Assembly: GCA_903832285.1 (NCBI GenBank)
Contig: CAILAY010000001.1
Coordinates: forward strand, 62,001-126,000
Reading direction: 5' to 3'
From: an uncultured beta proteobacterium
Lineage (GTDB): Bacteria > Pseudomonadota > Gammaproteobacteria > Burkholderiales > Burkholderiaceae_C
Length of the DNA stretch: 64,000 nt
The position numbers and the translations under genes were made by a program. Positions 19,959 through 29,707 of the stretch are shown here, piece by piece. Below the pieces are notes generated by a model. The model searched no databases and was not told the origin of the DNA. It worked only from the letters and a program-made list of their open reading frames with translations. The stretch's first letter is position 1; each line of letters opens with the position of its first letter.

Positions 19959-22889
19959 TCAACCCAGCCGCACAAGCTGTTCGCGCAGTTTGTCCAGCGT
20001 GTCGCGGAAATCCGCCAGGCGTTGGCGCTCCTGCGTGATCACGGCCGGTGGCGCCTTGGCCACGAAGGCCTCGTTGCCGAGCTTGACGTTGGCCTTGGTC
20101 ACTTCGCCTTCAAGCCGTGTGATCTCCTTGGCGATGCGCACTTTTTCCGCCGCCACGTCGATCTCCATGTGCAGGCAGATGCGCACCTGACCCACCACGG
20201 CCACAGGTGCGGCCTGCGCTGCCGCCGCCCAAGTGGACTCATCGCTGAAAAGCTTGACCTCGTTCAGCTTGGACAACGCCTGCAACACCGGCGCTGAACT
20301 CTGCATGAACGCCAGTTCGTCAGGCGTTGATGCCAGCACGAACAGCGGCAAGCGCGTGGCGGGCGAGACATTCATTTCACCGCGCAGGTTGCGACAAGCA
20401 TCGACCAGTGCCTTGAGCTTGGCCACGTGGGCAATTGCGTCTTCATCGATGCGCTCGGGCTGGCTCAGCGGGTAGGCTGCGATGGCAATGGATTCGCCTG
20501 CACGCCCAGCGACCGGCGCGACCTTTTGCCACAGCTCTTCGGTGATGAAGGGAATGATGGGATGTACCAGTCGCAGAATGGTTTCCAGCGTACGAATCAA
20601 GGTGCGGCGGGTGGCGCGTTGTTGCGCTGCGTTGCCGGTGTTGATCTGCACCTTGGCGATTTCCACGTACCAGTCGCAGAATTCGTCCCAGACAAACTGG
20701 TAGACCGTGTTCGCCACGTTGTCCAGACGGTAGTCGGCAAAGCTTTGCGCCACACTGGCCTCAGTTTTTTGCAGCAGTGAGACGATCCAGCGATCGGCCG
20801 CGCTGAATTCCAGGCATGTCGCTGCATCCTGGCTCCCACTCCCGCCCGCGGGAGAAGCTTGTGGTGACGGTGCAGAGCACTCAATCAGGCCGCAGTCCTG
20901 GCCTTCGCAGTTCATCAACACAAATCGTGTGGCGTTCCACAGCTTGTTGCAGAAGTTGCGGTAGCCCTCGCAACGCTTGGTATCGAAATTGATGTTACGC
21001 CCCAGGCTGGCGTAGCTGGCCATGGTGAATCGCAGCGCGTCCGCCCCGTAAGCCGGCATGCCGTTGGGAAATTCCTTGCGCACCCTGGCGGCAACTTTCG
21101 GTGCCGTCTCGGGCTTGCGCAGACCCACGGTGGACTTCTGCACCAGCGTTTCAATGTCGACGCCATCGATCAGATCCACGGGGTCAATCACATTGCCCTC
21201 GCTCTTGCTCATCTTCTTGCCTTCGCTGTCGCGCACCATGCCATGGATGTAGACATGTTTGAATGGCACGCGACCGGTGAAATGGGTGGTCATCATGATC
21301 ATCCGGGCGACCCAGAAGAAGATGATTTCGTAGCCTGTGACCAGCACGGTGCTGGGCAAATAAAGGTCGTAGTCTGCTGTTCTTTCGGGCCAGCCCATCG
21401 TTGAGAAGGGGACGAGGGCTGACGAGTACCAGGTGTCGAGCACATCGTTGTCACGCCGCAAGGTACCGTTGTAGCCCGCCGCGGTCGATTTGGCGCGGGC
21501 TTCGGCTTCGCTTCGCGCCACGAACAGTTCACCACTTGTTCCGTACCACGCCGGAATCTGGTGTCCCCACCAGAGCTGGCGGCTGATGCACCAGTCCTGG
21601 ATGTTGTTCATCCACTGGTTGTAGGTGTTGACCCAGTTTTCGGGAACAAATTTCACATCGCCGGACTGCACGGCGTCGATGGCCTTTTGCGCGATGCTTT
21701 TGCCTGTGGGGTCCGAGTCACTCACTTTGCTCGTGGCGACAAACCACTGATCGGTGAGCATGGGCTCGATCACCTGCCCGGTGCGGGCGCAGCGCGGCAC
21801 CATCAGCTTGTGCTTCTTCACTTCGACCAGCAAGCCCAGTGCCTCCAGATCGGCCACCACTTTTTTGCGCGCGACGAAACGGTCCAGGCCGCGGTAGGCC
21901 TCGGGCGCCAAGTCGTTGATCTTCGCGTCCAGCGTCAGTACGCCGATCATGGGAAGTTTGTGGCGCTGGCCTACGGCGTAGTCGTTCTGGTCGTGCGCGG
22001 GCGTGACCTTGACCACGCCGGTGCCAAAAGCCTGGTCGACATAGTCGTCGGCGATCACGGGGATATTGCGATTGCACAGCGGCAATTGAACCTGCTGACC
22101 GATCAGAAGTGAGTAGCGCTCATCGTCCGGATGCACCATCACCGCCACGTCGCCAAGCATGGTCTCGGGCCGCGTGGTCGCCACGGTCAATGAACCCGAA
22201 CCATCGGCCAGCGGATAGGCAATATGCCACATGTGGCCGTCTTCCTCGGCGCTTTCGACTTCCAGGTCGCTCACCGCGCTCTGCAGCACCGGGTCCCAGT
22301 TCACCAGGCGCTTGCCGCGGTAGATCAGGCCCTGTTCGTACAGACGTACAAAGGTCTCGGTCACCGTCTTGGAGAGCTTGTCGTCCATGGTGAAGTATTC
22401 GCGGCTCCAGTCCACCGAGTCGCCCATGCGGCGCATCTGAGTCGTGATGGTGTTGCCGCTCTTCTCCTTCCATTCCCATACCTTGGCGACGAAGTTCTTG
22501 CGCGCCTCGGCCGGCGTGGAACCCATGTCGTGCCGGCTGATCCCTGCGGCTTGCAACTGGCGCTCGACCACGATCTGTGTCGCGATGCCGGCGTGATCGG
22601 TGCCGGGAATCCAGGCGGTGTTGGCGCCGAGCATCCGGTGGTAGCGCGTGAGGCTGTCCATGATGGTCTGGTTGAACGCGTGCCCCATGTGCAGCGTTCC
22701 CGTCACGTTCGGTGGCGGCAACTGGATCGAGAAGGCGCTCGCTCCCGCCTTGGGCTGCTTGCTGCCGCGAAAACCGGCCTGGCCGTAGCCCCGCGCTTCC
22801 CACTCGGGGCCCCAATGCGCTTCAAGCGCTGCGGGTTCGAATGATTTGGACAGGGATTGCAGTCCGGGCTGTTGCGGGGTATCAGTCAT
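19959..22889 (-). CDS. valS: Valyl-tRNA synthetase
   Basis: ValS charges tRNA-Val and edits mischarged threonine. From ATG 22889 the class I synthetase is 976 residues. It shows the HIGH-type motif as [15 protein letters not shown], the large CP1 editing domain, the KMSKS loop as [14 protein letters not shown], and the C-terminal coiled-coil ([21 protein letters not shown]). A longer start at 22916 would use TTG and add nine unlikely residues. A low-complexity segment [20 protein letters not shown], between catalytic core and anticodon domain, coincides with a palindromic DNA element described separately. Confidence 0.97.
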   Translation of the reverse strand: MTDTPQQPGLQSLSKSFEPAALEAHWGPEWEARGYGQAGFRGSKQPKAGASAFSIQLPPPNVTGTLHMGHAFNQTIMDSLTRYHRMLGANTAWIPGTDHAGIATQIVVERQLQAAGISRHDMGSTPAEARKNFVAKVWEWKEKSGNTITTQMRRMGDSVDWSREYFTMDDKLSKTVTETFVRLYEQGLIYRGKRLVNWDPVLQSAVSDLEVESAEEDGHMWHIAYPLADGSGSLTVATTRPETMLGDVAVMVHPDDERYSLLIGQQVQLPLCNRNIPVIADDYVDQAFGTGVVKVTPAHDQNDYAVGQRHKLPMIGVLTLDAKINDLAPEAYRGLDRFVARKKVVADLEALGLLVEVKKHKLMVPRCARTGQVIEPMLTDQWFVATSKVSDSDPTGKSIAQKAIDAVQSGDVKFVPENWVNTYNQWMNNIQDWCISRQLWWGHQIPAWYGTSGELFVARSEAEARAKSTAAGYNGTLRRDNDVLDTWYSSALVPFSTMGWPERTADYDLYLPSTVLVTGYEIIFFWVARMIMMTTHFTGRVPFKHVYIHGMVRDSEGKKMSKSEGNVIDPVDLIDGVDIETLVQKSTVGLRKPETAPKVAARVRKEFPNGMPAYGADALRFTMASYASLGRNINFDTKRCEGYRNFCNKLWNATRFVLMNCEGQDCGLIECSAPSPQASPAGGSGSQDAATCLEFSAADRWIVSLLQKTEASVAQSFADYRLDNVANTVYQFVWDEFCDWYVEIAKVQINTGNAAQQRATRRTLIRTLETILRLVHPIIPFITEELWQKVAPVAGRAGESIAIAAYPLSQPERIDEDAIAHVAKLKALVDACRNLRGEMNVSPATRLPLFVLASTPDELAFMQSSAPVLQALSKLNEVKLFSDESTWAAAAQAAPVAVVGQVRICLHMEIDVAAEKVRIAKEITRLEGEVTKANVKLGNEAFVAKAPPAVITQERQRLADFRDTLDKLREQLVRLG
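20839..20854. repeat. Palindromic element embedded in-frame in valS
   Basis: CTCCCGCCCGCGGGAG is a 6-bp-arm hairpin sequence with flanking CTCCC and GGAG extensions. It encodes part of a Ser/Pro/Ala/Gly-rich linker ([13 protein letters not shown]) that interrupts the otherwise conserved synthetase. The DNA resembles the CTCTCCCGC-type palindromes common between genes of many Burkholderiales, here apparently tolerated inside a coding sequence. Confidence 0.5.
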
Positions 22890-23174
22890 TTGGGGCCAAT
22901 GGGGAAGTGGAAACAACGCGTGCTAAGAGACGTTGCTCTGGGGCAAAGGAATGGGACGGCATCGATTTTACCGGGCACCCCGCGCACGCGGCCCGGGCTG
23001 CGACGGGGTGGAAGAAAAAAGATATCGATTATTTCGATTGAATAGCGTATGGCAATGATGGGCATTGATCGACCTCATCACCGGCGACAGCTTCTTGGGG
23101 TATCTTCGGTCTGTCTTTGACGGGCAACTGCTCAAAGCAAAACGAGTTTGTTTTTTATTCACCAGGAGATTTCC

Positions 23175-23597
23175 ATGGCAGCACTCAAAGGCTCCAGGAC
23201 GGAAGACAACCTGAAGGCCGCCTTCGCAGGCGAGTCCCAGGCCAATCGCCGTTACCTGTATTTCGCTAACAAGGCCGACATCGAAGGCCAGAACGACGTG
23301 GCAGCGCTGTTCCGCTCCACCGCTGAAGGTGAAACCGGCCACGCGCACGGTCATCTGGAGTGGTTGGAGCAGTGCGGCGACCCGGCTACGGGCTTGCCCA
23401 TCGGCCCCACCCGCGACAACCTGAAAGCGGCAGTGGCTGGCGAAACGCACGAGTACACCGACATGTACCCGGGCATGGCCAAGACCGCCCGCGACGAAGG
23501 TCACGACGAGATCGCCGACTGGTTCGAAACCCTGGCCAAGGCCGAGCGTTCGCATGCGAACAGATACGCGAAGGCGTTGGCCGAGTTGGTTGATTAA
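23175..23597 (+). CDS. Rubrerythrin, short form without rubredoxin domain
   Basis: A 140-residue diiron protein of the rubrerythrin family, which reduces hydrogen peroxide at a diiron site in a four-helix bundle. It shows GSRTEDNLKAAFAGESQANRRYLYFA, then GETGHAHGHLEW, and repeats the pattern as NLKAAVAGETHEYTDMYPGMA and KAERSHANRYAKAL, giving the Glu and ExxH ligands. There is no C-terminal CxxC rubredoxin domain, so electrons must come from another protein. ATG 23175 has AGGAG upstream; an earlier start at 23148 would add nine non-family residues. It is the first gene of a trio with the Fe-S protein and DUF3501 gene. Confidence 0.93.
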   Translation: MAALKGSRTEDNLKAAFAGESQANRRYLYFANKADIEGQNDVAALFRSTAEGETGHAHGHLEWLEQCGDPATGLPIGPTRDNLKAAVAGETHEYTDMYPGMAKTARDEGHDEIADWFETLAKAERSHANRYAKALAELVD

Positions 23598-23674
23598 TCT
23601 GCCTGATTAGTCTGTGTTGGGCGTTGCTCGCAGCGCCCAATGCAGAACAATCAACATCCCTCAAAGGAAGCGCC

Positions 23675-25024
23675 ATGGCCACCGAAGGCAACCTCGAAGC
23701 GCCTACACGGCATCCGCTGGACTGGAAGAACCCCGATTTCTTCAACGAAGATTCTGCGCTGCATGAGATGGAGCGCATCTTTGACATCTGCCACGGCTGC
23801 CGACGCTGCGTCAGCCTGTGCGGCTCCTTCCCCACGCTGTTTGATCTGGTGGATGCGAGCAAAACCATGGAGGTGGACGGTGTCGCCAGGCAGGACTACT
23901 GGAAGGTGGTGGACCAATGCTATCTGTGCGACCTGTGCTACATGACCAAGTGTCCCTACACGCCACCCCACGCCTGGAACCTTGATTTCCCGCACACCAT
24001 GTTGCGCGCCAAGGCTATCAAGTTCAAGAAAGGTGAGGTCGGTATCGGCGAGAAGTTTCTGGCATCCACTGACCTGCACGGCCAGTTTGCCGGCATTCCG
24101 ATTGTCGTGCAGGTGGCGAACGCGGTGAACAAGACGCCATTGGCGCGCGGCCTGATGGAAAAGACCTTGGGCGTGGACAGGGATGCGTGGCTGCCCGAAC
24201 TGGCGACAAAGAAGTTTCGTTCCAGCGCACCGCCGTCAGAGCCACATGCTGTCAAGGATGGCGAAAAGACGCCGGGAAAAGTGGCGATCTTTGCGACCTG
24301 CTTCGTCAACTACAACGAGCCCGGCATCGGTCACGATCTGCTGAAGATCCTGGACCATAACGAAGTGCCCTACGTGCTGGTTGAGAAAGAAAGATGCTGC
24401 GGCATGCCCAAGCTCGAACTGGGCGATCTGGACTCCGTGAACGCCAGCAAGGAGGCCAATATGCCGGTGCTGGCGCGCTACGCGAAAGAGGGCTACGCGA
24501 TATTGAGCGCCGTGCCCAGTTGCACGCTGATGTTCAAGCAGGAACTGCCGCTGATGTACCCGCAAGAGGTCGACGTGCAGTTGGTCAAAGCGGCGATGTG
24601 GGACCCGTTCGAGTACCTGATGGCGCGCAAACGCGACGGCTTGTTGAAGGTGGAGTTTCCGCACGCACTGGGCAAGATCAGCTACCAGATTCCCTGCCAC
24701 GGCCGGGTGCAGAACATCGGCAAGAAGACGGAAGAAATGTTGAAGATGGTGCCGGGAACGAGCGTGCAGACGCACGAGCGTTGTTCGGGTCACGCGGGGA
24801 CCTTCGGCGTGAAGAAAGCCACCCACCAGCAGGCCATGAAGATCGGCAAACCGCTGTTCAAGGCGATGGCAAACCACAAGGATGGCGGCCTGCCTGACGT
24901 GATCAGCAGCGACTGTCCGCTCGGAGGCCACCACATCGCCCAGGGCTTCGAGGTCAACAAGCTCGGCGCACCACCACAAAAGCACCCGCTGACATTGATC
25001 CGAGAAGCCTACGGATTAGCGTGA
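23675..25024 (+). CDS. GlpC/HdrD-like iron-sulfur oxidoreductase with two CCG domains
   Basis: A 449-residue soluble protein. The N-terminus has two [4Fe-4S] sites: CHGCRRCVSLC (Cys 39, 42, 45, 49) and CYLCDLCYMTKCPYTPPH (Cys 82, 85, 88, 93). The C-terminal half has two CCG-type domains, with ERCCGMPKLELGDLD and, after the IPCHGR segment, ERCSGHAGTFG. This is the layout of heterodisulfide reductase subunit D and anaerobic glycerol-3-phosphate dehydrogenase subunit C. Here it lies between rubrerythrin and DUF3501, so a role passing electrons to the rubrerythrin is the best inference. ATG 23675 has AAAGGAAG upstream. The stop codon starts a dispersed repeat. Confidence 0.88.
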   Translation: MATEGNLEAPTRHPLDWKNPDFFNEDSALHEMERIFDICHGCRRCVSLCGSFPTLFDLVDASKTMEVDGVARQDYWKVVDQCYLCDLCYMTKCPYTPPHAWNLDFPHTMLRAKAIKFKKGEVGIGEKFLASTDLHGQFAGIPIVVQVANAVNKTPLARGLMEKTLGVDRDAWLPELATKKFRSSAPPSEPHAVKDGEKTPGKVAIFATCFVNYNEPGIGHDLLKILDHNEVPYVLVEKERCCGMPKLELGDLDSVNASKEANMPVLARYAKEGYAILSAVPSCTLMFKQELPLMYPQEVDVQLVKAAMWDPFEYLMARKRDGLLKVEFPHALGKISYQIPCHGRVQNIGKKTEEMLKMVPGTSVQTHERCSGHAGTFGVKKATHQQAMKIGKPLFKAMANHKDGGLPDVISSDCPLGGHHIAQGFEVNKLGAPPQKHPLTLIREAYGLA

Positions 25025-25084
25025 GATCTTGCGGGACAGACCAAAGCGACGCGAAGCGTGCGTGCTCGGTCCTCAACTGATTAA
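25022..25084 (+). repeat. Dispersed palindromic repeat between the Fe-S protein and DUF3501 genes
   Basis: It reads TGAGATCTTGCGGGACAG from the Fe-S gene stop codon, then a palindromic core GCGACGCGAAGCGTGC and the right end GGTCCTCAACTGATT. It sits inside an apparent operon without separating the ribosome-binding site (AAAGGAAG) of the next gene from its start. Confidence 0.78.
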
Positions 25085-25092
25085 AGGAAGAT

Positions 25093-25683
25093 ATGCAAAT
25101 CACCGGCCACATCACACCTGAAAGCCTCATGTCGCTGGAGGCCTACAGCAAGTACCGCAAGCTGCACAAGAACGAAGTGCTGGCGCAGCGCAAATTGCGC
25201 AGCGTGCACCTGGGCGAGAACATGACATTCCAGTTCGAATCCGAGGCCACAATCCGCTATCAGATTCAGGAAATGCTGCGCATCGAGAAGATCTTCGAAG
25301 AGGATGGCATCCAGCAAGAGATCGACGCCTATGCGGCGCTGGTGCCGTCTGGCAGCAACTGGAAGGCCACGGTGCTGCTGGAGTATCCGGACGTGAACGA
25401 GCGCAAGCGCGAATTGGCGCGCCTGATTGGCGTGGAACACCGTTGGTTCGTTGAAATTGAAGGCCAGCCGCGCGTCTTCGGCGTCGCCGATGAAGACCTG
25501 GAACGCTCCAACGACGAGAAGACGTCGGCCGTGCACTTCGTGCGTTTCGAACTCGCGCCCGCCATGTGCGCCGCGGTGCGCGCCGGTGCAAGTGTCAAGC
25601 TCGGCTGCGACCACAGCCACTATCCGGCACATGTCACAATCAACCACGATACGCTGGCATCCCTGGCTGGCGATCTGGTGTGA
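25093..25683 (+). CDS. DUF3501 family protein
   Basis: A 196-residue protein I assign to DUF3501 from its sequence (MSLEAYSKYRKLHKNEVLAQRKLRSVHLG near the N-terminus, then FESEATIRYQIQEMLRIEKIFEE). The C-terminal half contains a conserved FELAPAMCAAVRAGASVKLGCDHSHY segment with one Cys and two His that might bind a metal. Function is unknown. It is the third gene of the rubrerythrin / Fe-S oxidoreductase / DUF3501 set, which recurs in proteobacteria, so it probably works with them. ATG 25093 has a good ribosome-binding site. Confidence 0.85.
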   Translation: MQITGHITPESLMSLEAYSKYRKLHKNEVLAQRKLRSVHLGENMTFQFESEATIRYQIQEMLRIEKIFEEDGIQQEIDAYAALVPSGSNWKATVLLEYPDVNERKRELARLIGVEHRWFVEIEGQPRVFGVADEDLERSNDEKTSAVHFVRFELAPAMCAAVRAGASVKLGCDHSHYPAHVTINHDTLASLAGDLV

Positions 25684-26254
25684 ATGGACCAGCGACAAGC
25701 GCAGTTTCCCCTCGCCGACCGGGTTCAGCTGATACGCGTTGAAACCCTGTTCGGGCATGCCATTGGCAATATGCCCGGCCTCCTCGTGGCCGCTTTGCTC
25801 AATGCGTGGATCCTGGCCGATGAGCGCGCTTGCGACCGTTCTGTGCGGTGCGGCGGTGTTCATGCTGCCAGAGGCGGTATCACAAAAATCCTACTTGTTC
25901 ATATTCGTCGTGCTGTCTGCCACGGTGTCCGTGGGCACCCTGAGTTTCGTGGCGATGCCACCCTATTACATGATGACGAGTGCGGTCACCTTGCTGCGAC
26001 TCGCGCTGCTGTTTTGTTTCCGATATGCGGGAGCGGGAGACGGCTTCTTCGCCAAAAGGAAGATCGCTCTGGCGATGGCCGAACCGGCCACCCTGGAGTC
26101 CGCCCAGGTCGAGGTCAGTATCGCGCTCGGGCACGCGCTTTATCCAGACGACGGCAGCAGTTTGTCCGAATTGCTGCGGGTGGCCGATCAGCGCATGTAA
26201 GGTGACAAACGCTGGCGCAAGTCCGGGATCAGCGAAAACCAGATACTGGTCTGA
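25684..26254 (+). pseudogene. Decayed diguanylate cyclase (membrane-anchored GGDEF protein)
   Basis: The remnant starts right after the DUF3501 stop. Frame 1 gives FPLADRVQLIRVETLFGHAIGNMPGLLVAALLNAWIL, a membrane-sensor N-terminus. After a frameshift near 25820 the next frame gives further hydrophobic helices (SYLFIFVVLSATVSVGTLSF). It then jumps straight to the last GGDEF segment, VEVSIALGHALYPDDGSSLSELLRVADQRM. A TAA follows where the family has a Tyr codon (RMY), and the reading continues GDKRWRKSG to a TGA at 26254. The GGDEF catalytic loop itself is absent. One frameshift, an internal deletion and a nonsense codon make this a clear pseudogene. Confidence 0.75.
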
Positions 26255-26323
26255 TCGAGGACGCTCGAAGTGTCTGGTCAAACCGTGGGCAAACGCATAA
26301 TACGCAGTCACCAGACAACGAAT

Positions 26324-27097
26324 ATGCTGTTTCTGCTCTCCCCGGCCAAGTCACTGGATTACGCTTCTCCGATCGCGGTAAGGGAGCACAGCCTGCCAAC
26401 GTTCGTGGCTGAGTCGGTCGAACTCATTGCGAAATTGCAAACCCTCACGACACAACAGGTAGCAACGTTGATGGATTTGAGCGATGCGCTTGCCACGCTC
26501 AATGTGCAGCGCTATGCGGCCTGGGTTCCCAAACCCGTGGCGAAGAGTTCAAGACAAGCGGTGATGGCGTTCGATGGCGACGTCTACGGCGGACTGGATG
26601 CCAGGTCGATGAGCGAGGCCGATCTGCAATGGGCGCAACAGCACCTGTGCATTTTGAGCGGTTTGTACGGTGTGTTGCGGCCGCTGGACCGGATGCAGCC
26701 ATACCGACTCGAAATGGGCACCCGGCTGGCCAATTCCAAAGGCGCCAATCTCTACAAATTCTGGAATACCCAGATCGCACAGTATTTGAACCAGCGCCTC
26801 GCCACCGACAAGTCACCTGTGATCGTCAACCTGGCTTCGCAGGAATACTTCAGGGCGGTCGATCTCAAGACGCTCAAGGTCCGCGTGCTGGAATGTGTGT
26901 TCGAGGACTACAGTAGTGGCAAGTTCAAGGTGGTCAGCTTCTTTGCCAAGCGCGCCCGCGGTCTGATGGCGCGCTACGCTGTGACGCAACGCCTCACGCT
27001 GCCGAAGCAACTGCAAGGCTTCGATCTGGAGGGCTATGTTTTTGCACCAGGAGCGTCCACTCAGGACCGTTTCGTGTTTCGGCGCAAGGGCGCATGA
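26324..27097 (+). CDS. yaaA: Peroxide stress protein YaaA
   Basis: The 257-residue protein is of the YaaA/DUF328 family, linked in E. coli to lowering free intracellular iron during peroxide stress and shown to bind DNA. Family motifs visible: MLFLLSPAKSLDY at the start, AVMAFDGDVYGGLDA, LSGLYGVLRPLDRMQPYRLEMGT and VVSFFAKRARGLMARY. ATG 26324 gives the standard N-terminus; an earlier start would add residues unlike the family. It overlaps the hydrolase gene by 4 nt (ATGA) and begins the yaaA-hydrolase-queF operon. Confidence 0.95.
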   Translation: MLFLLSPAKSLDYASPIAVREHSLPTFVAESVELIAKLQTLTTQQVATLMDLSDALATLNVQRYAAWVPKPVAKSSRQAVMAFDGDVYGGLDARSMSEADLQWAQQHLCILSGLYGVLRPLDRMQPYRLEMGTRLANSKGANLYKFWNTQIAQYLNQRLATDKSPVIVNLASQEYFRAVDLKTLKVRVLECVFEDYSSGKFKVVSFFAKRARGLMARYAVTQRLTLPKQLQGFDLEGYVFAPGASTQDRFVFRRKGA

Positions 27098-28014
27098 GCA
27101 TGCGGGTTCATGCCAACTCCATTGCCATTGAGGTTGAGGACAGCGGCCCTGCACAAGCGGCTATGGAGCGGCCAGTTGTGTTGCTCATCATGGGGTTGGG
27201 AATGCAACTCACCGCTTGGCCGAGCGCGCTGGTGCAGGCATTGGTGGAGGAAGGTTACCGCGTGATCCGGTTCGACAACCGCGACGTTGGTTTGAGTCAG
27301 CATCTGGACGAGCTTGGCAAGCCCAATGTGGTGTGGGAGGCGCTTAAGCAAAAGCTCGGATTCAAGGCGCGGCACTTTTATTCCCTGAAAGACATGGCGG
27401 CAGACGCGCTGTCGGTGCTCGACGCCTTGCACCTGAACAGCGCACATGTGGTCGGGCTGAGCATGGGCGGCATGATCGCGCAGCGCGTGGCGCTGGCGGC
27501 ACCGGATCGCGTCACCAGTCTCACCAGCATCATGAGCAGCAGCGGTGCGCAGGGTTTGCCCCAGGCCAAACCCGCAGTGTTGCGCGCCTTGCTCGGACGA
27601 CCTGCCGGGAACAATGAACAGGCGGTGGTCGACCACCTGGTGAAGCTGTTCAACGCGATCGGCAGTCCCGACTTCGAAGTTCCGCCGGCCGAACGGCGTT
27701 CGCTGCTCACTGCCCAGGTGCAGCGCAGCTATTCACCTGCTGGCACCCTGCGGCAGCTCATGGCCGTGGTCTCTGATGCCCATCGCGCGCCAGAGCTGGG
27801 TGCCATTCGCTGCCCGGCGCTGGTGCTGCACGGCAAGGCTGATCCGCTGGTTCCCTATGCCTGTGGCGAAGATACCGCCAGGCGCATTCCGGGCGCCCGA
27901 CTGGTCGGGTTTGAGGGCATGGGCCACGACCTGCCCGCCGCCGTGGTGACGTTGTTGTTGGGCGAGTTGATTCCGTTTTTGAACCAGGTTCAGCGCGGAC
28001 ATAGCACAGCATGA
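27094..28014 (+). CDS. Alpha/beta hydrolase
   Basis: A 306-residue alpha/beta-hydrolase-fold enzyme with oxyanion region [14 protein letters not shown], the nucleophile elbow [10 protein letters not shown] (Ser), an acidic residue in [11 protein letters not shown], and the catalytic His in [12 protein letters not shown]. Substrate is unknown; the family includes esterases and aromatic-ring hydrolases. It overlaps yaaA by 4 nt and queF by 4 nt, so the three are translationally coupled. Confidence 0.88.
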   Translation: MSMRVHANSIAIEVEDSGPAQAAMERPVVLLIMGLGMQLTAWPSALVQALVEEGYRVIRFDNRDVGLSQHLDELGKPNVVWEALKQKLGFKARHFYSLKDMAADALSVLDALHLNSAHVVGLSMGGMIAQRVALAAPDRVTSLTSIMSSSGAQGLPQAKPAVLRALLGRPAGNNEQAVVDHLVKLFNAIGSPDFEVPPAERRSLLTAQVQRSYSPAGTLRQLMAVVSDAHRAPELGAIRCPALVLHGKADPLVPYACGEDTARRIPGARLVGFEGMGHDLPAAVVTLLLGELIPFLNQVQRGHSTA

Positions 28015-28859
28015 GTAACGTGCCGGAACAATCCCCGCTGGGCAAGCCGGCACCCTACATCGACCAGTACGATGCCAGTCTGCTGTTCCCCATTTCCCGC
28101 GCGGCCAAACGTGCCGAGGTCGGCATCAGCGGCGCCTTGCCTTTTCTGGGCGCCGATCTGTGGACCGCGTTCGAGCTGAGTTGGTTGAACCTGCGCGGCA
28201 AGCCGCAGGTGGCGCTGGCGCATATCACCGTGCCCTGCGAGTCCACGCACATCGTAGAGAGCAAGTCGTTCAAGCTCTACCTCAACAGTTTCACCAACAC
28301 GCGATTCTCCGAAGCACATGAGGTGCGTGAGCGCATCCGTGCCGACATCAGCGAGGCCGTTTGGCGCGGCGGCGTGCTGCAGTCCATGGTGGGGGTGAAG
28401 CTGCTGTTGCCTGACATGTTCGACCGCGAACCCGTGCACGAAATCGACGGCCTGAACTTGGACCGGCTCGACGTGGAATGCACGCGCTACACGCCGGCGC
28501 CGGAGCTGCTCAAGTCGAACCAGGGAGAAGCGGCGGTGAGCGAAGTGCTGTGCTCGAATCTGCTCAAGAGCAACTGCCTGGTGACGGGTCAGCCCGACTG
28601 GGCCAGCGTGCAGATCAGCTACACCGGGCCGCAGATCGAGCAGGAAGGGCTGCTGCAATACCTCGTGAGTTTTCGCAACCACAACGAATTTCACGAGCAG
28701 TGCGTGGAACGCATCTACATGGATATCTGGACGCGCTGCCAGCCGCACAAACTGGCGGTCTATGCGCGCTACACGCGCCGCGGCGGGCTTGACATCAATC
28801 CGTTTCGCACCAGCACCCCGCAGCCGCTGCCAGCCAACATCCGCACTGCCCGGCAATAG
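28011..28859 (+). CDS. queF: NADPH-dependent 7-cyano-7-deazaguanine reductase
   Basis: QueF reduces preQ0 to preQ1 in queuosine tRNA modification. The 282-residue length marks the long, YqcD-like (two tandem T-fold) form found in proteobacteria. Visible are [17 protein letters not shown] in the N-terminal half and the catalytic region [21 protein letters not shown] with its active-site Cys, then [20 protein letters not shown]. Upstream pathway genes queC, queD and queE are not in the window. It is the last gene of the yaaA-hydrolase-queF run. Confidence 0.95.
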   Translation: MSNVPEQSPLGKPAPYIDQYDASLLFPISRAAKRAEVGISGALPFLGADLWTAFELSWLNLRGKPQVALAHITVPCESTHIVESKSFKLYLNSFTNTRFSEAHEVRERIRADISEAVWRGGVLQSMVGVKLLLPDMFDREPVHEIDGLNLDRLDVECTRYTPAPELLKSNQGEAAVSEVLCSNLLKSNCLVTGQPDWASVQISYTGPQIEQEGLLQYLVSFRNHNEFHEQCVERIYMDIWTRCQPHKLAVYARYTRRGGLDINPFRTSTPQPLPANIRTARQ

Positions 28860-28864
28860 GGGCG

Positions 28865-29707
28865 CTACTGCCCGAGGTCCCTGAACGACTGCAACGGCAT
28901 CAGGTCGGCAAACTTTCCGGTGCGCTTTTCCTTCATTGCCATCACCGCTTCGCGCACGTTGGCATTGCTCCAGATTGCGCCTTGCAGCCAGCCCATCTGC
29001 TTGAGGGCGTCGTCGACCGAATGGTCGCGTGCGTAATGGATCGCCTGTTTGGTGCCCCAGATCGCCACCGGAGGCTTGCTCGCTATTTCCTGTGCGCATG
29101 CCAGGGCCGCGGTCAGCATGGTCGACTGGAAGTCGAACACCGCATTCACCAGACCATAGGCCAGCGCCCTTTCGGCGCTCAGGCGCCGACCTGTGTAGGC
29201 CAGCTCCTTCACCACGGCCAGGGGAATCAGTTTGGGCAGGCGTTGCAGCGTACCCACGTCGGCCACCATGCCGATATTGATTTCCTGAACGCAGAAAAAG
29301 GCGTCAGAAGTTGCATAGCGGATGCAGCAGGCGCTCACCATGTCCACTGCGCCGCCGATGCAACCGCCCTGGATGGCGGCGATCACAGGGATGCGCAGGC
29401 TCTCCAGCCTGGTGAACGTGGCCTGCATGTCGGTCAGTACATCAAAGATTGCAGCGCGACCCTGCGCGCTCTGGTCGTCCAGCGGCTCTGCGCCGAAGGT
29501 CTCCAGCGCCATGCCGCCGCTGAAGTGTTTGCCGGTGCTGGAGATCACCAAAGCCCGCGCCTCGCCATTCTGGTGCAACTGTGCCAGCACCCCGTCGAGC
29601 TCGCGCCAGAAGGTCGGGTTCATGGTGTTGAGCTTGTCGGGCTGACTCAGCACCAGGTGCGCCACATGGGCGTCAATCGTCAGGGAAAAGCATTGCATCT
29701 TGTTCAT
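28865..29707 (-). CDS. Enoyl-CoA hydratase/isomerase (crotonase) family protein
   Basis: A 280-residue crotonase-fold protein with the oxyanion-hole segments STGKHFSGGMALE and IQGGCIGGAVDMVSACCIRYA, and VQEINIGMVADVGTLQRLPKLI. The latter resembles delta3,5-delta2,4-dienoyl-CoA isomerases (ECH1-like), whose acidic residues lie in these loops. The exact reaction is uncertain. The chosen ATG (29707) lies within the last 35 nt of dinB in another frame; an in-frame ATG at 29698 is an alternative. It is convergent with queF and probably cotranscribed with dinB. Confidence 0.87.
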   Translation of the reverse strand: MNKMQCFSLTIDAHVAHLVLSQPDKLNTMNPTFWRELDGVLAQLHQNGEARALVISSTGKHFSGGMALETFGAEPLDDQSAQGRAAIFDVLTDMQATFTRLESLRIPVIAAIQGGCIGGAVDMVSACCIRYATSDAFFCVQEINIGMVADVGTLQRLPKLIPLAVVKELAYTGRRLSAERALAYGLVNAVFDFQSTMLTAALACAQEIASKPPVAIWGTKQAIHYARDHSVDDALKQMGWLQGAIWSNANVREAVMAMKEKRTGKFADLMPLQSFRDLGQ

